This document shows positions 46,520 to 59,729 of a stretch of 64,000 nucleotides of DNA, piece after piece. The notes beneath the pieces were generated by a model that had not been told where the DNA came from, did no database searches, and was given only the letters and a program-made list of their open reading frames with translations. The position numbers were made by a program, and so were the translations under genes. Where the stretch lies: NCBI GenBank assembly GCA_008973525.1, contig WACJ01000274.1, forward strand, positions 3,224,001 to 3,288,000, read 5' to 3'. Source of the stretch: Stenopsyche tienmushanensis. Its lineage: Eukaryota > Arthropoda > Insecta > Trichoptera > Stenopsychidae. The first letter of the stretch is position 1. Each line of letters starts with the position of its first letter.

Positions 46520-49500
46520 GTTTAATTTTTATTTGATTTTCAACAGGCAAAAGGCTAAAAAATGTAATGTTTTTTTTGCCTAAAACAAAAATAGTTTGAG
46601 TTTAGCCAAAACCTTTATTATAAAAGCGCAAAAAATATTTATTTTTGTAATGTTGATGCCATAAAAAGATTTTTTTTTTAGCATTAAAAAGCATTTAATT
46701 TAACATTGGAATTAGTTTACGTTTGTTATCATATCAGAAATGCACCAATAAGATAAAAAAATAGCTTGCTCGTTATAAACGTGAAATATCTGTATTTTTA
46801 AGCATTTCGTTCAATTTTAATTAGATCGCATACTTGCTTGTAAATACAAATTGCATTAAATGTAGCCAATTTGCAAACAATATTAAAAATGTGGATATTT
46901 AGCTTATTTATTTATTTCTGCATTAAGTTTCATATTTTATATCAATTAATCATTTTCTAAGTATTTTTAAATGGAACTAATTGTAATAGTATTCATAGAT
47001 TTTAATGTGGAATATTCTATATACACTAATGACATGTATCAAAATGAAGCTTTTAACCACTTATTATCAAAGAGAAATTTGAAGACCAAATTTTCGCGGT
47101 TTCGCGGTCCACGAATCCATTGATTTATTTTTCGATCAAAATTGCAATTTTATCTATTATAATTGTGCATCGATTACAAATAAGATTTCATATTCAATCA
47201 CAAAAGTTATTTTTCTCAAAATGTTTTCCAAAGCTAATTATTTGCCTTGGAAAACATATTTCAATTTTGTTAATTCAAAAGAAGAAATTAATTCTGTCTC
47301 TTCAGACATAAAATAAACCCAACAATTCGCTTTTCTTAATTAAATGTTTTTATAAAGAAAGTTGGCCAAACAAATACTCAAAATTAAACGCTTCGTAAGC
47401 TAACTTCTTACATTTCACCCCCGGCTCATTTTCAAGTTCGATGCGACGAATTACGACATAAACGAATTAAGTCGAAAAAAAAACATACATTTTTTGATCT
47501 CGTCTCCATTTCCGGTGGTGCAATGTAAATGGAAAACCCGCGGTTTGTCCGTTTTTTGCGCCACGTGCCACTGGCACATGTCAACGATTTTCCCTCAGCG
47601 TAAGGGATGACATTTTTTGATACAAGAGAAACCCACCCCTCGGGCCCCTGCGTATAATTAAATTTTTACACAAGGCCCCGGGGGCCGAGCCTCCTAATTT
47701 TATTTCGCGTCATTTCATATCCTATTCTGGCATCGCATTCAAGTGTAGCGAATGTGTACATTTCATTCATGGAATAAGACTCATTTCTGGCAGTTAAATT
47801 ATAATTTTAGAGTAGGCAGAATACATAAATTCCCCTTAATTAAATAAAATGAAACAGATTAAATACAAGTTTTCTTCTCGCCGTATGAATATTCAGAGAC
47901 ACCAGAATAGTTATGTTCGAAATTGACTTGTAAATTGAATCCATAATACGGTTATTGCCTAACCATAATTTTATTCACATGGTAAACCGTCTCCCTATTA
48001 ATTAAGCAAATTTTAATCAATTCGTACATCGTACACAAACGCTACATTCAGTTAATGCCGATCTAAACAATCATAGTCGAATGAATTCTAATCGGTTTGA
48101 TTGGCAAAATGAACATATAAAACGTTATCATATTTGATGCTTAGTTAACAATTTCGATCTAAAAACTGATTATGTATATTTTGTAATAGATTGTAAATAA
48201 ATAAGGGGTGTTTTAATGGTATTTTCTCTGAATCCATAAAAGACCCATGACAGATTCAGATTAGTCATTTAGAGAAAAACATACGACATATAGGAACCAT
48301 GATTATTAAATATCGAAATTGATGGTATATCATATACAGGATACGCCTGGGAAACTTTCTTAGTTAAAACGCTCATTCGAAAAAGCAGGATATAACGTTA
48401 TATGTCATGTAGGTTTAGTAACGATTAGGGCTTGTCGTTTTTCAAGTAGTAGGAGTACAAGTGAAAGAAGTAGTGACGATATTACTAGACATCATACGTC
48501 TCATACAAAAAAAAATGTATCCAGTAAAATCAGAAAAAATAATCGACAATATTCTGAAGAATATTTATGTTTCAGTTTTACGTATTTTTACGCATTATCA
48601 ATTTAACTCAAAGTATGAGTATATTTGAAAACTTCGGTATTTCGGATTGATATTGCGCTATTCGAAAGACTTACCTAAAACAAAGAATTTAAACATCCAT
48701 TAGACCAAATATTTTGTGTGTATATTTTAGATGACAAATTAAATGATAGTAAGTTAAATTAATTTATCTTGTAAATCTTATTATCCTTACCTGAGAGCTC
48801 TTACTGCATGAATTTTGAAATCCTGGACACCTTTGGAATTTGGTTCACCAGCAGTTCTTTTGAACCACACTGTACAATTTTTCACAACGTCCATCTAAAC
48901 TTAAGACTATTGATTGATCAAGGCTGGTCGGTTTCGTGATCAAACAATTGCGGATTGCTTTTATATTAAACACGATTTCATACCTGAAATTAAATATTTG
49001 ACACATTTTAGTCCAATTATTTAGCTGATGATATATTTTTAAAATGATATATGATGTATTTTCTTTAATCTAAGGAAAAATTGATGCTTAATGAAGCTTT
49101 TAGCTATGAAATGCTAAATGAATCACTTCCGAATATTGTATTTTACATATACATTTGAATGTTAGTCGTGACTTTAAAAAAATGATACAAAAATTGGACC
49201 TAAATCCTTCATCTTAAAATAGACATCTTGATTTTCCAATCCACTATGAGTATTATTTACGATCTGTGTTCTTGAAATCTCAATGCAATTTTTCAACATT
49301 AAACATTTCGATAATAAGCCTAATAATCGTATTACAATATACTTAAAAACTATGACTACTTGCCTCAATATTTTAGCTGCATGACGATCAGGATACAGTC
49401 TGGAACACGGATCACATTCCGGAACGGCACAACACTCTGTGTATTAAAAAATATCACTTAACATACGCACATGCACATCCTAACCTGTGAAAATAAAATA

Positions 49501-50280
49501 TAGCTCTGCACCGAATATTGTTGCATAGCATAAACTCGACGCCTAAACTGGACGGATAAATTGAAACGCATTTATGACAAATTATTAATATTTATAAGAA
49601 AAACTATTTTTTTAAAATCATGGGATTAAATAAGCTGCTGCGATATATTCCCAAAAATATTATTTTTCAAAAAAAATCACCATCCTTTTCGTTGTGTAAA
49701 TATATTATTTTTTAATGAATTTCAAATTTGATAAAAATATTTTTGGGAATATATCAAAAGAGCTCATCTCAGAGAGAATCTCATGCATTCTTTCAATAGT
49801 TTTTCATAATAATTTATATTTAGTATTAATACATTTATATTCGTACGCTCAGTTGAGCCGTCGAATTAAGCTAGGCGACAATCAGTGCGTGTTCGGTTCT
49901 TAGGTTATACGGTTTGGCTTAATCGTCAGAGGGATATATCTTAATAAATAAAGTGCAGTGTTGTTCCAGAATGCGTCCCGTACTCCAGGATCTATCCTGA
50001 ACGTCATGCAGCGTCGATACTCAGGCAAGTGTTCTTAGTTTTTTAAATGTTTTGTATTGCGACTTATAGTAAATTGGAGGTCCTTGATGTCTATTTTAAG
50101 ATGTAGGATTTAAAGCCGATAAATTATGTTTTTTTTAAAGCCACGATAAACTTTTGATTTTATTGTCACAATAGGCTCTTACATAGAGTGCGGAATAAGA
50201 TGTCGATGGTTGAATACAGTAGGATGGTTTCAATGGGTATCTGATGAGCTTTGCGCCTGGTCGTGGCGGAATCTTCAAAT
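46520..50280. other. Intergenic DNA
   Basis: No gene recognised. A GC-richer patch at about 47400-47760 contains short palindromic stretches (GCCACGTGCCACTGGCACATG region) and may be regulatory. Confidence 0.45.
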
Positions 50281-51215
50281 CGTCATGCAGTCTGACCGCT
50301 GAGGAAAGATTCATAATCATCATCATCAGTCTGTGTTCGTCCACCGTTGAGCGCATGAGTCTTCATTTCTCTCGATCCTCAGCTTTCCGCATCCAGCTTC
50401 ATCCTGCTATTCTTTCGATGTCGTCAGTCTTACAGGGGTCTCCACTCCAACACTTTTCTTCCCCATCGACCGTCGTTTCTTCGACACATTTGTGTCCCCC
50501 ATTGCCACTTAAGTGTGTCAATTCTTTCAGTAGCGTCTACTACTCGAGTTCTTCTTCGGATATCCTCGTTTCTGATTCTATATTTATAAAGACATTCCGA
50601 GCATAGATCTCTCTATGGCACGCTGGGAAAACTTTATTCTGTGTAAAATGCCTGATATTAGATTCCACGTCTTCGTGGGTTAATACTGGGATGATGCGTT
50701 GGTTAAATGCTGCCATCCCAGTGGTATTCGTCTGTCAATTTCTGTTGAGATGTATTACTTGTCCCAGATAAGTATATTCATTTTTAACCTCAATTTGTGT
50801 TCCCCCAATGGATATCGCCCCGAAGGTCTGAGAATTGTGACTATTTATCATGGCTTCGATTTTATCCATGTTCATTTTCAGACAAATTTTACTTGACACT
50901 TCGTTTATGTCTTGGAGCATGTCTTGAAGCTTTTCAGACGATTCGGCTATTAATACTATGTCACAATTTCTCCACTTGTGTGTTGTCAATACTGTGTCGG
51001 CACTTTTTCCAAGAAAGCAGTTTAAACACATCTTCCAAAGCGTTTATGATAAGCTTGGGAGATAGTTTATATTACAGCGTTGTAGTGAGTCTAAAACTGC
51101 CCAAGAAAGACAGCGGCTGATTATATTTTTCGGTTTTCTGGATGATTTGTCTTAGTATGTGGATATGCTCGATGATACTAAAGCCTTTTCTAAATCCAGC
51201 CTGACACAAAAATAA
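50281..51215 (-). pseudogene. Non-LTR retrotransposon reverse transcriptase fragment, 5'-truncated and degraded
   Basis: Reading the minus strand from 51208: QAGFRKGFSIIEHIHILRQI is the second conserved block of non-LTR reverse transcriptases, followed by QKTEKYNQPLSFL, where the AFD-type catalytic block should come but does not. After a deletion and frame changes, 51031-50735 reads CDIVLIAESSEKLQDMLQDI; this is the FADD block with the first residues eroded. Then come NEYTYLGQVIHLNRN (thumb) and, near 50480-50450, RWGRKVLEWRP in another frame, a common near-C-terminal motif. The group looks like an RTE or Jockey-type element by motif style. It is not functional. Confidence 0.8.
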
Positions 51216-51350
51216 AATATGTAAAAAAATGGTATGTAAATATTATTTTTTTAAATATGTAATAAGAATTATGTCTATGTATACAAATTTTTTCGACTTC
51301 TTAATTCTGGTGCACCGCCACTTTTTCCCATGGTCAAAAGTGCACCGTGA

Positions 51351-51374
51351 CTTCAAAAAGGTTGAGAATCACTG
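51351..51374 (-). mobile_element. hAT-type end fragment
   Basis: CTTCAAAAAGGTTGAGAATC followed by ACTG is the reverse complement of a CAGTGATTCTCAACC tip, a widespread hAT terminal sequence. Two GGTGCACCG-type repeats just before it (51309-51346) would be its subterminal region. The opposite end was not found. Confidence 0.5.
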
Positions 51375-52035
51375 ATCTAAACCGTTACCAGTGCTTCGAT
51401 CACGGACACCGTGAAACCTTTGCCCTAATCCAAGCAAATAGACCGTAACAAAACCTCGACGAAAAACGGATTAACAACATTAACAACAAATTTAACACTA
51501 TAAAATTGATTTAAGCATATTTTTTCGCAGAGGTGATCGTTGAAACATAATAGATGCTATGTCAATTGAGCTGCATAAAAAATGTAGAAAGCGATCTGAT
51601 AATTTGCAATATTCGTATTGCTCTTATATCATCATTGCTTATTCCAGTAATTGTACCAAGTAATCCCATATGCAATTACTTTTCATTTTTTGGTCATAAT
51701 AACGGTTGACTAGCCCTGATGCGAAACGATAAAAATAGTGAATCGGTGAGATCACTAATTAAGGTATATTTATAAATTCGATATGCAAGCGTATCCAGTA
51801 TATTATCTAAGGAGGCTGGGATTCTGCATCAAAAAAATATTGTTATTGAAGATCTATGAAATTTAAACTATGTCGTCCAGAAGTACAGAACATTTTTAGT
51901 GTTAGGTAAAATTTTATATTCTAAAAAATATTGGGAAAGGGAGGAATTATACTGTTAATTCTCGCTTTATAACAAACTAATATTCAGGAATATTTATATA
52001 AATAACATAGATTATTTAGATATTTTTTGTTGATA

Positions 52036-52603
52036 TCAGGTCAGTCCAAAAGTTCATGCGTATTTTTGGGATTTTTTTAAATAGTATTAATATAACACAA
52101 TTTGACATTCTAATCAATGATATATATTTCCTCCACTATCTACAATCTCACAGGTAGCTTTTTAATTCCATTGCTGTAGAAAGACACTAGTTTTGAGTCA
52201 AAAAGTTTGAAAGTCCATTTTGTGTATCCTGTTTAGATAAATTATGCGGTATCCAGTTTCCAAGCTTGAATACTTCCCCAATCTCTTTTGAATGGCGAAA
52301 AACTGTTCCATGAGATGAATCCATCCTTTCTGCAATCTGATCCACTGTTAATTGTGGCTCTGACTCCACAAGACTTTTAAGAATGTCGTTATAAAAATTA
52401 ACAGGACGTCATGCATGGGGTTCATCATAAATGCTGTTTTCTTCAACATTAAATTTTTTAAACAATTTCTGCACGATCTGTACACTGATAGTATGTTCAC
52501 CACGTATACTGTTAATTTTTATCGCTGTAGATCTGATAGATTCGCCACACTAAAATAAAAAAATATATAACATAGCACGTTTGTATTGATTATCGATATT
52601 CAT
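52036..52603 (-). mobile_element. Mariner relic lacking the catalytic domain
   Basis: The left end TCAGGTCAGTCCAAAAGTTC is mariner-like and follows a TA. The transposase starts at the minus-strand ATG at 52603 (MNIDNQYKRAML). It shows the N-terminal helix-turn-helix part with stops, and an open stretch 52369-52187 with VESEPQLTVDQIAERMDSSH and WIPHNLS. Immediately after comes a C-terminal-type tail (KATCEIVDSGGNIYH in another frame, about 52110-52150). The middle with the catalytic aspartates is missing, so this is an internal deletion. The right terminal repeat is not visible. Confidence 0.75.
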
Positions 52604-52689
52604 TTTCTATGGGAACGAAAATATGTGACAGACTAACTAATACATTAGTCAAGTGACAATAATAAAATGTAACTAAAACGTGTTAACGT

Positions 52690-53775
52690 TTGTGAACACT
52701 GGATAATATGACCGATTTTATTCATTCCCTTTATGCTCGTTATAACCAAGTACAACCTTGTTCGATAATATTATTAAATAATTTACAAAAATATGCCAAG
52801 TGGAAATTCTTGCATTTTCCAATGGTATTAACGCGGAATCATATTAGAATTCCTCTCGTGAACCCACAATACATATTTATTATTTATGCTAAATTCCGTT
52901 AGCGTATTAATTTTATACTGGATGTTTTGAATGTGAGTCAGGCCTCGCATTCAGATAGTGATGAGGCGATAAATTTAAATGCCTACCACTAATTCAATTT
53001 CGAGCAATTATTACCATTTCAAAGGATTTCCATATTATCGGATATGACGTCAAAGGATGTGATGACGCTATACAACATCGGCGGGGTGGAACCTGTTGTC
53101 TTCGTCTTAAAGGTTGTTATTATCTTGGGAAGTGTTTTAATTGAATTTATAATTCACATTCAATAAGAAATCGATTTCCTTGGTGGTTGTGGCAATTTTT
53201 GAAATGTCGACCAATTTAAAAAAAAAACCTATATTACTCTTCCATACAATATAGAATCATAGTACAATTTTATTTTCTGAATTTACAAAAAAATATATGG
53301 ATGTGATTATGGTTGAAGGGTAGTAAAAAAGCTTTTATTTTGACATGTACTTAGCATGTGAAATTAATTGTGTTTGACCTCGTTCGCCTAGTCGATAGTG
53401 AAAATGGTTATATCCACACTTATATACGGCGTCTGGTTATAAGACGTAGTAGAATGCCGGAAGGCTATATTAAAGTACATATTATACTCATGGTAGGAAA
53501 GCCTCCTTTATGTTTCGATTTAATGGCTCTCAAATGTATAGACTATGTGTTTTTTGCAAGTGCAATAAATTTAAGTTTTATCGGTTAAATTTATGTAATT
53601 CTTGAACAAGAAGCGTTATACAATTAATTTTACGGCGAAATAATAGGAGATTTTCTCAAAAGGTTTATATGAAGTATTAAATATTAAAAATAAATAAATA
53701 ATAACATAAAAATGAAAAAATGCTTTGTTCATATGCATCAAATTTGAGACACATGGGAAATTCTGTTAAACGATT
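52690..53775. other. Intergenic DNA
   Basis: No gene or element recognised. Confidence 0.5.
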
Positions 53776-53779
53776 TTAA

Positions 53780-54203
53780 TCCTTTGAGTAGTGAACTAAT
53801 TTAAAATGATCATAAACTTAGATGCTATATTCGTATATCCGTCACTTGACATCCGTACAAATCCACTTATCTGTCAGGACCGTCGTAGCGTGTATGAAGC
53901 TTGTATATAAATAAATAAACACTGTCGATAGCACATAATATTCAGTCATTCATTCAAGTACAAATAAATAATACACTTGAAATCGATGCATTATATCATT
54001 ATTAGTCGATACATTTGGGTCAATGAGCTATACAATCGTATGATGTACGCTACATACTCGCTTTGTCTCTGTCTCCCATTCAAAGTCTCCGACCTGCTAG
54101 ATAATCTCTCCATCTCTGTCAGTCTCCGAGCTCAACACATAAGAGTGATCTTTATGAATCACTGGAATTCGGACACAACATTGTGTCTTAACTCTTTGAG
54201 GGG
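53780..54203. mobile_element. TTAA-flanked MITE, copy 2 (piggyBac-type)
   Basis: Same unit as 43804-44246, in the same orientation and slightly shorter, between TTAA at 53776-53779 and 54204-54207. Its tips are TCCTTTGAGTAGTGAAC and CTCTTTGAGGGG. Many single-base differences separate the copies, so both are old. Open frames inside it are not coding. Confidence 0.75.
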
Positions 54204-54207
54204 TTAA

Positions 54208-57200
54208 TAGTATAATTGATTCTTCATTCGAAGAAGAATATTCCAGTTAAACTATATTTGCAATACATATGCCAATTTACATAATTGATTTGTAATTATT
54301 TTTGATATCAATAGGATCAAGATAAAAATGTATTAAAAAGCTTAAAACAGAGCTCGATGGGAGAAAATGTGTTACAAAGGGTAAAGATGTTGACACAGTA
54401 TGTTATCACCAACAAAGTGTTCAACTATTTAACAAGAACTTTTCGCTGGTTTATTTAAGCTTGTTATTACAAAACTTAATTAAATACAGCTTTGAATTAT
54501 CCTCTTTATCATAGCTATGAACTTGAGGGCTTCTACCCTTAACTACATTGTATTTATTTAAATATGAAAATGTATGCGCGCTCAGATATTATCGATTTCT
54601 TGAATTGTAATGACAAGCAATATATTTACCCAATAAATAAAGTTTTAAGCTTGAAAATATATTCTTTATTCTCATATTTTCGTCAGATTTCTTAATAATA
54701 TTTTTTTGGCAAGAAAAGTTCCATAGCTTTAGCGTAGACATAATACCTCTATGATATAAGACCATAAGTAAAGAAGATAGATAGTTATAAGAAGAAGAAA
54801 CGGCGTTTAATTATGTTGAAACATTGTTGAACAAAAAGGATCTGAGTATAATGATCTTAAAGAAAAAATCGAAATTTGTTTAAAATTCTTAAAAACTAAC
54901 AAAAAGGCATTAGTCCGGATAATCGAGAGTCTTAACGTTTTAAGTCGATTGTTCTTACTGAAAATTCCGAATACATGTAAACATTGAAACTTTATGGATG
55001 AAAATTATTATATAAATTCACCTTAACACAGCTTCGAAAGCAGGATCGGGTACATTTTATAACCTCAAGATATACATCTTAAATTGCCACCTCAGTGATC
55101 CATCTTTTTAAATCATTTTAACTAGGATTTTAGTAATATTAATAGCAATGATTGAAACTAGGTGAGTTTGGAGGTTGCATATCAACGGTAACATAGTAAG
55201 AAAAATAATCCTCCAGCAGAATTAGAGTTTTCTCTTTTTGTTGGAAAACGTATAGCATATTCTTGTGAGAATTTATTAATTTTAAAGCCTGACTAGGTTT
55301 GCTAGAACATTTAAGTATATATTTTTGCTTAACTTTTACCTTGTTCAACGATATGCGGAGACATTACATGCCAATTACTACTGACGACAATTACTACGTC
55401 GAGAAATTCTAAAGTCATCCAACTGCTTCTTAATTCTCTTTGTTATTCTCAATGATAACTTCAATTTGTTTATGACGTTGTTGTTTGTCAACCGGTACAA
55501 ATGAAGTAAACTATCACTTTCTTTTTCTAGTCTTCAGGCTACTCATAAATATCATAAATCTCGTTATTGCTTGTATTTACCTGGTTAAATATGCGCCAAT
55601 TTTATACGCTTACCCTCTAATTCTTACATTCACACTTAGTCGAATAAGCTATTGAATGATCCTCGTAAGAATTGTATAGTATGGTAATATACTAAAGTAA
55701 AGTTGGGCAAGTACTCATCTTACGTTTTAGTGAAAGCCTTGGATGCTGTGCTTCTTGGAGCGATTTGTATGTGGTATGTTTGTGGGTATAGGAAAACAGT
55801 TACAAGTGATTTCTTAATGAAAGTGGCATAAAGGCATGATGATATCAATTCGTGAGTGCTCTTAAATCCGTCACGCGCGCTTTATCGTATAAATGCTACG
55901 AAAATGCCGATAATTCGGAAACTTCGTAGGCAATCTACATTTCGGCATGCGCCGAACAACGCACGTAGCAGAGGCGTAGCAGCCACGTGGCCCCGGGCCA
56001 TCACGTTTTGTGCGGGGCAAAGCGGCAATAAAATATAGCAAAAGATAAATTGCACGTAAGTTGAAATTAATCATCCTCGAATGCCTACATTCTCCGTACG
56101 GTAGGCTTCTATGGAGGGGCCGCGACCAAAGAGGGGTTATTCCTGCAATTAGTTTTCGTTTTTTTCCTTCCATTGCATTTCTGCTCGAATTGCTCATTCC
56201 GACATGAGGGTTGTAGCCGTCATGCTTGTGTGTGATTTGTGCTCGTAAATTGCCATACTTTCGACACGGGAGAAGCGATTTGGATGCGAAAACATCTTGT
56301 CCAGCACTCAAAATATGTCACATCTACAATATAAATGGGCCTAATCAAAAACATGCAACCCTTGATATATTTCAGAGTTAAATCAAGAAAATTATTAAAG
56401 CATAGGGTGCTTATTTGATTAAATGGATTCAAGCTAAATACATTGCAAATGCATATTGTATCCTAAGATTATTGATTTTTATAATATTTAAATAGAGCAA
56501 CACCCCGAAAATTAGTATTTATACGGAGGGTTGCCAAAGCTGGCTAAGTTTACAAGCGCCTTTCATGAGGCTAATAATTTCGTCTTCCTAATTTGTTAAT
56601 CTACTAAAAGATTATATGATCTGCATGCCAGAGACTGTGGATTACATCATCGTATTTTGCTTTGAGTAAAGTTGTATATGACTGCCATGAGTTTTATCGT
56701 ATGATATTTGATCTTATAAGTGCTTGTTGATATTGCATAGTTTTATAGAAAATATATATTATATTATAAGGAACGATAAGTAATTGATAGTAAATGAATC
56801 AAGCGTGGTGTCAATTTCTTGATAGAAGAAAATAATTGATAGCTGGATGTATTCTATGTAAGCATGTGGTATTATCAAATATTTTTTGATGATAATTTCT
56901 TGGATAGCTGATGGAAGATCTATGTTAAATGTTAGGATATTATCTCGGTTACTCTCTATTTGAGTAAGCATAAAGTTGCAAAGTTAAACAGGTTTCTTCT
57001 ACCGTCTCAATGCTTCATTTTCAATCCTCTCTCAATTCATGAATTTAACCAAGTCTGTGAATATAATATTTATGACATTAATTAAAAATATTTTATATTA
57101 ATATTAAATAGATTAGGTTTGTAAAAGGTATTTTAACTCTTCAAATTTGTTATCAATTAAATTTATAAACTATTCATCATTTCCTTTTTGAAAGCTTAAA

Positions 57201-59703
57201 GTTTTGTGTTTACTATTTCTTTCTAAGATAATAAAGATCTTGCTCAGACGATCGATTTTACAATATTCCATAGACGTTTTCCTCCGTCTGATTGAAGGTT
57301 CCACGATCCGATAGCGGACAAACCCGCGTGTGAGACTGTAAATCTGGCTGAAACAGCAAGCAGCCTGGGAATAAATTCATAAAGATATTACGAAAAATAA
57401 AAGTCAAATATAAATTAAAGATTTCATATTTCATAGAAAATGATTTCGTCACATTTCATATGAACTTCATTTTTATGTATTTTTTTGCTTTTTAATTTAT
57501 TTGCACCTAAATTCCTAATAGCTATATATAAATTCATTAAAACATTATTGATCGAGGTTTTAAAGAAAAGGCACTTAACATTCTTATCCGGTTTAAATAC
57601 AAGACCGATGATATTTGCCCTTTAAAACTCTATGTAGCTTCTTATAAATTGTTATTGTTAAATTTTGCAACAATACTTTCGAATTCCTTTTCAAATTAAA
57701 GCGGTTCATTTTAATAATTTTCATATCAAAATATTCCGTGTAATGCTTGCAAAATATTCAATGAATTCGAGTAAAATAAATTTGGCTAAATGTTTTCGAA
57801 TATTCAAAGAGGAATTATTATATTTGCTTGAGAATCAGCGATGTAAATACCATCTTGTACAAATATGCACGGACAATAATTGCAATGCAAGAGTAACATT
57901 TATTGGCTTAAAGGGAATGTTCTTACATTGTTGCCGGTCATTGTAAATTGGCAAAGGTTAATCTTCTCGGTTTTCATAATTTCACGATGATAGTGGTCTG
58001 CGGGAGTATTTTTGGCAAACCACGCGTATCCTACAAAGCCGAAGAGGGTAAAAATATGATATTATTCGGGACGTTGTCGTGTGTAGATTAGCTGCCGAGA
58101 AGACCATAAATCGCGCATTCCTTCTTCCAGATTGACTACTGCTAATGCCGGGGGACCCCGCCTTTGTCCGACGCGAAATAAATAAGGGAAGCTTTTGTGT
58201 TTGGGGTCCTCCATCTCTGGATGGGGAACGTGTCACAAAGTCTCTTAGGTGATATAAAGACGCATTCTGTATGAACAGGGCCGGCAGTATGAGGGACACA
58301 AGTCGTAAAGCTGGGAAACTTTCTTATTTATAAGGTAAACTCGGTTATGCCTCCGCCTCGTCTTTCTTTTACGGCTATTTGTTACAATGATGGCGTACAC
58401 GCAAACTTTTTCATTTATTCGGTTAACATTTACAACGGGCGAATGCTTTATGCGACTTTGAAATATTGCCCGGCCCTGGGTCATAACTACAACAGCTTAA
58501 ATATGATAAATAGTTATTATTTATGACTTTGTTTATATATATTTATGTCGAGCAATCTGCTAGGAAATCATTGTGGGTACTAGGTTAATTGGAGCGAGGT
58601 ATGTGATCCAATGGTACCATGAAATTTGGTAATGGAAAAATATATCATTCGGAAAAATATGGCCCAATTTTCATTTCACTGGTGGCTTATTGTAGAAACA
58701 ACAATTTAACATTGCTTCGTTATTTTTATACACACAAATACAAACTCCGCCAGATCTTGTAAATGCAAACTCAATCTGAGACACTCGACCAATATCTTTT
58801 ATTTTATATTTAAAACGATAATAACGTGGAGCAGAAGACCTATACGGGATGCCTTACCTTACAGATGCGCTCAAATGGCGGACGGTCGAATGCGGGTTCG
58901 TTTGCTATCGGACCGTGTACAATCCAAAAATAAGTTAGAAGACTAGGTGATATTGATAAAATGCTTTTTTAAATTTTAGACGGAGAAAGAGACCCCAGTT
59001 GTAAGCTTGCTGGTGAGCAGGCTAGTTACTTCTGCTCATATTAACAGTGGCTTTATGAAGGGATGTTATTTTATGTATGCAACAAAATACTATTTTTTCA
59101 ACCGTACTATTGTTCTTATAGTCACTCGTTGCCTCATATTTATGGATGAACTTGGTTTAAAATTTAAATGATTACTTTGTCCATTGATAAATTGTTGGAT
59201 TATAGTCCAAAAAGTACACGCATATTATGAGGTTGAGTCATAAATAGTTGCCGGCGAACAGAAGCCGTTATAATTATTCCGTTTTAATCTTGATGAGTTA
59301 TCCACATTAGTGAGCATAGGGTACCATTAGATAGGTATGAGTCCTATCAGTCTTTCGAAAATAGTTAACCGTGTCACAACTTCTGTTATAGTATTTTTTT
59401 TAACCCGTGCATTGCGAGTTTAAACAATGCAACAGTGGTACGGCTACGATTAAATAATATGATCCATATAAAAATATGGATTGACAGTATCAATATATAA
59501 TTAGAAAGTTGGCAACATTTATCCTGGATCATCTTGAACTGAATAATATTTACTCCGTGGTTGTTGAGTATCAAAGATCATTTGCTTGATATTAGCAACG
59601 AATATTAGTGATTCCCCAAGCTATGGTGTTGCTTTTATGGTCCATGATCGTATAATTGAATCATAGATCGACAGGTTAACACCATAAAGATATTCAGGAT
59701 CGC
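54208..59703. other. Gene desert
   Basis: No gene recognised. Locally GC-richer patches at about 55730-56310 and 57950-58480 are the only departures from AT-rich sequence. The 146-codon minus frame at 55871-56311 has no motif and is not called. Confidence 0.45.
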
Positions 59704-59729
59704 CGCTCAGAAAGGTTAAGAATGCCTGG
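59704..59729 (-). mobile_element. Weak hAT-type end
   Basis: CGCTCAGAAAGGTTAAGAAT followed by GCCTGG resembles the ends at 46495 and 51351, with more differences. Confidence 0.25.

Noticed and set aside
55871..56311. 146-codon minus-strand open frame
   Set aside because: No motif, splice context or promoter, and it lies in a GC-richer patch where long chance frames are more likely.
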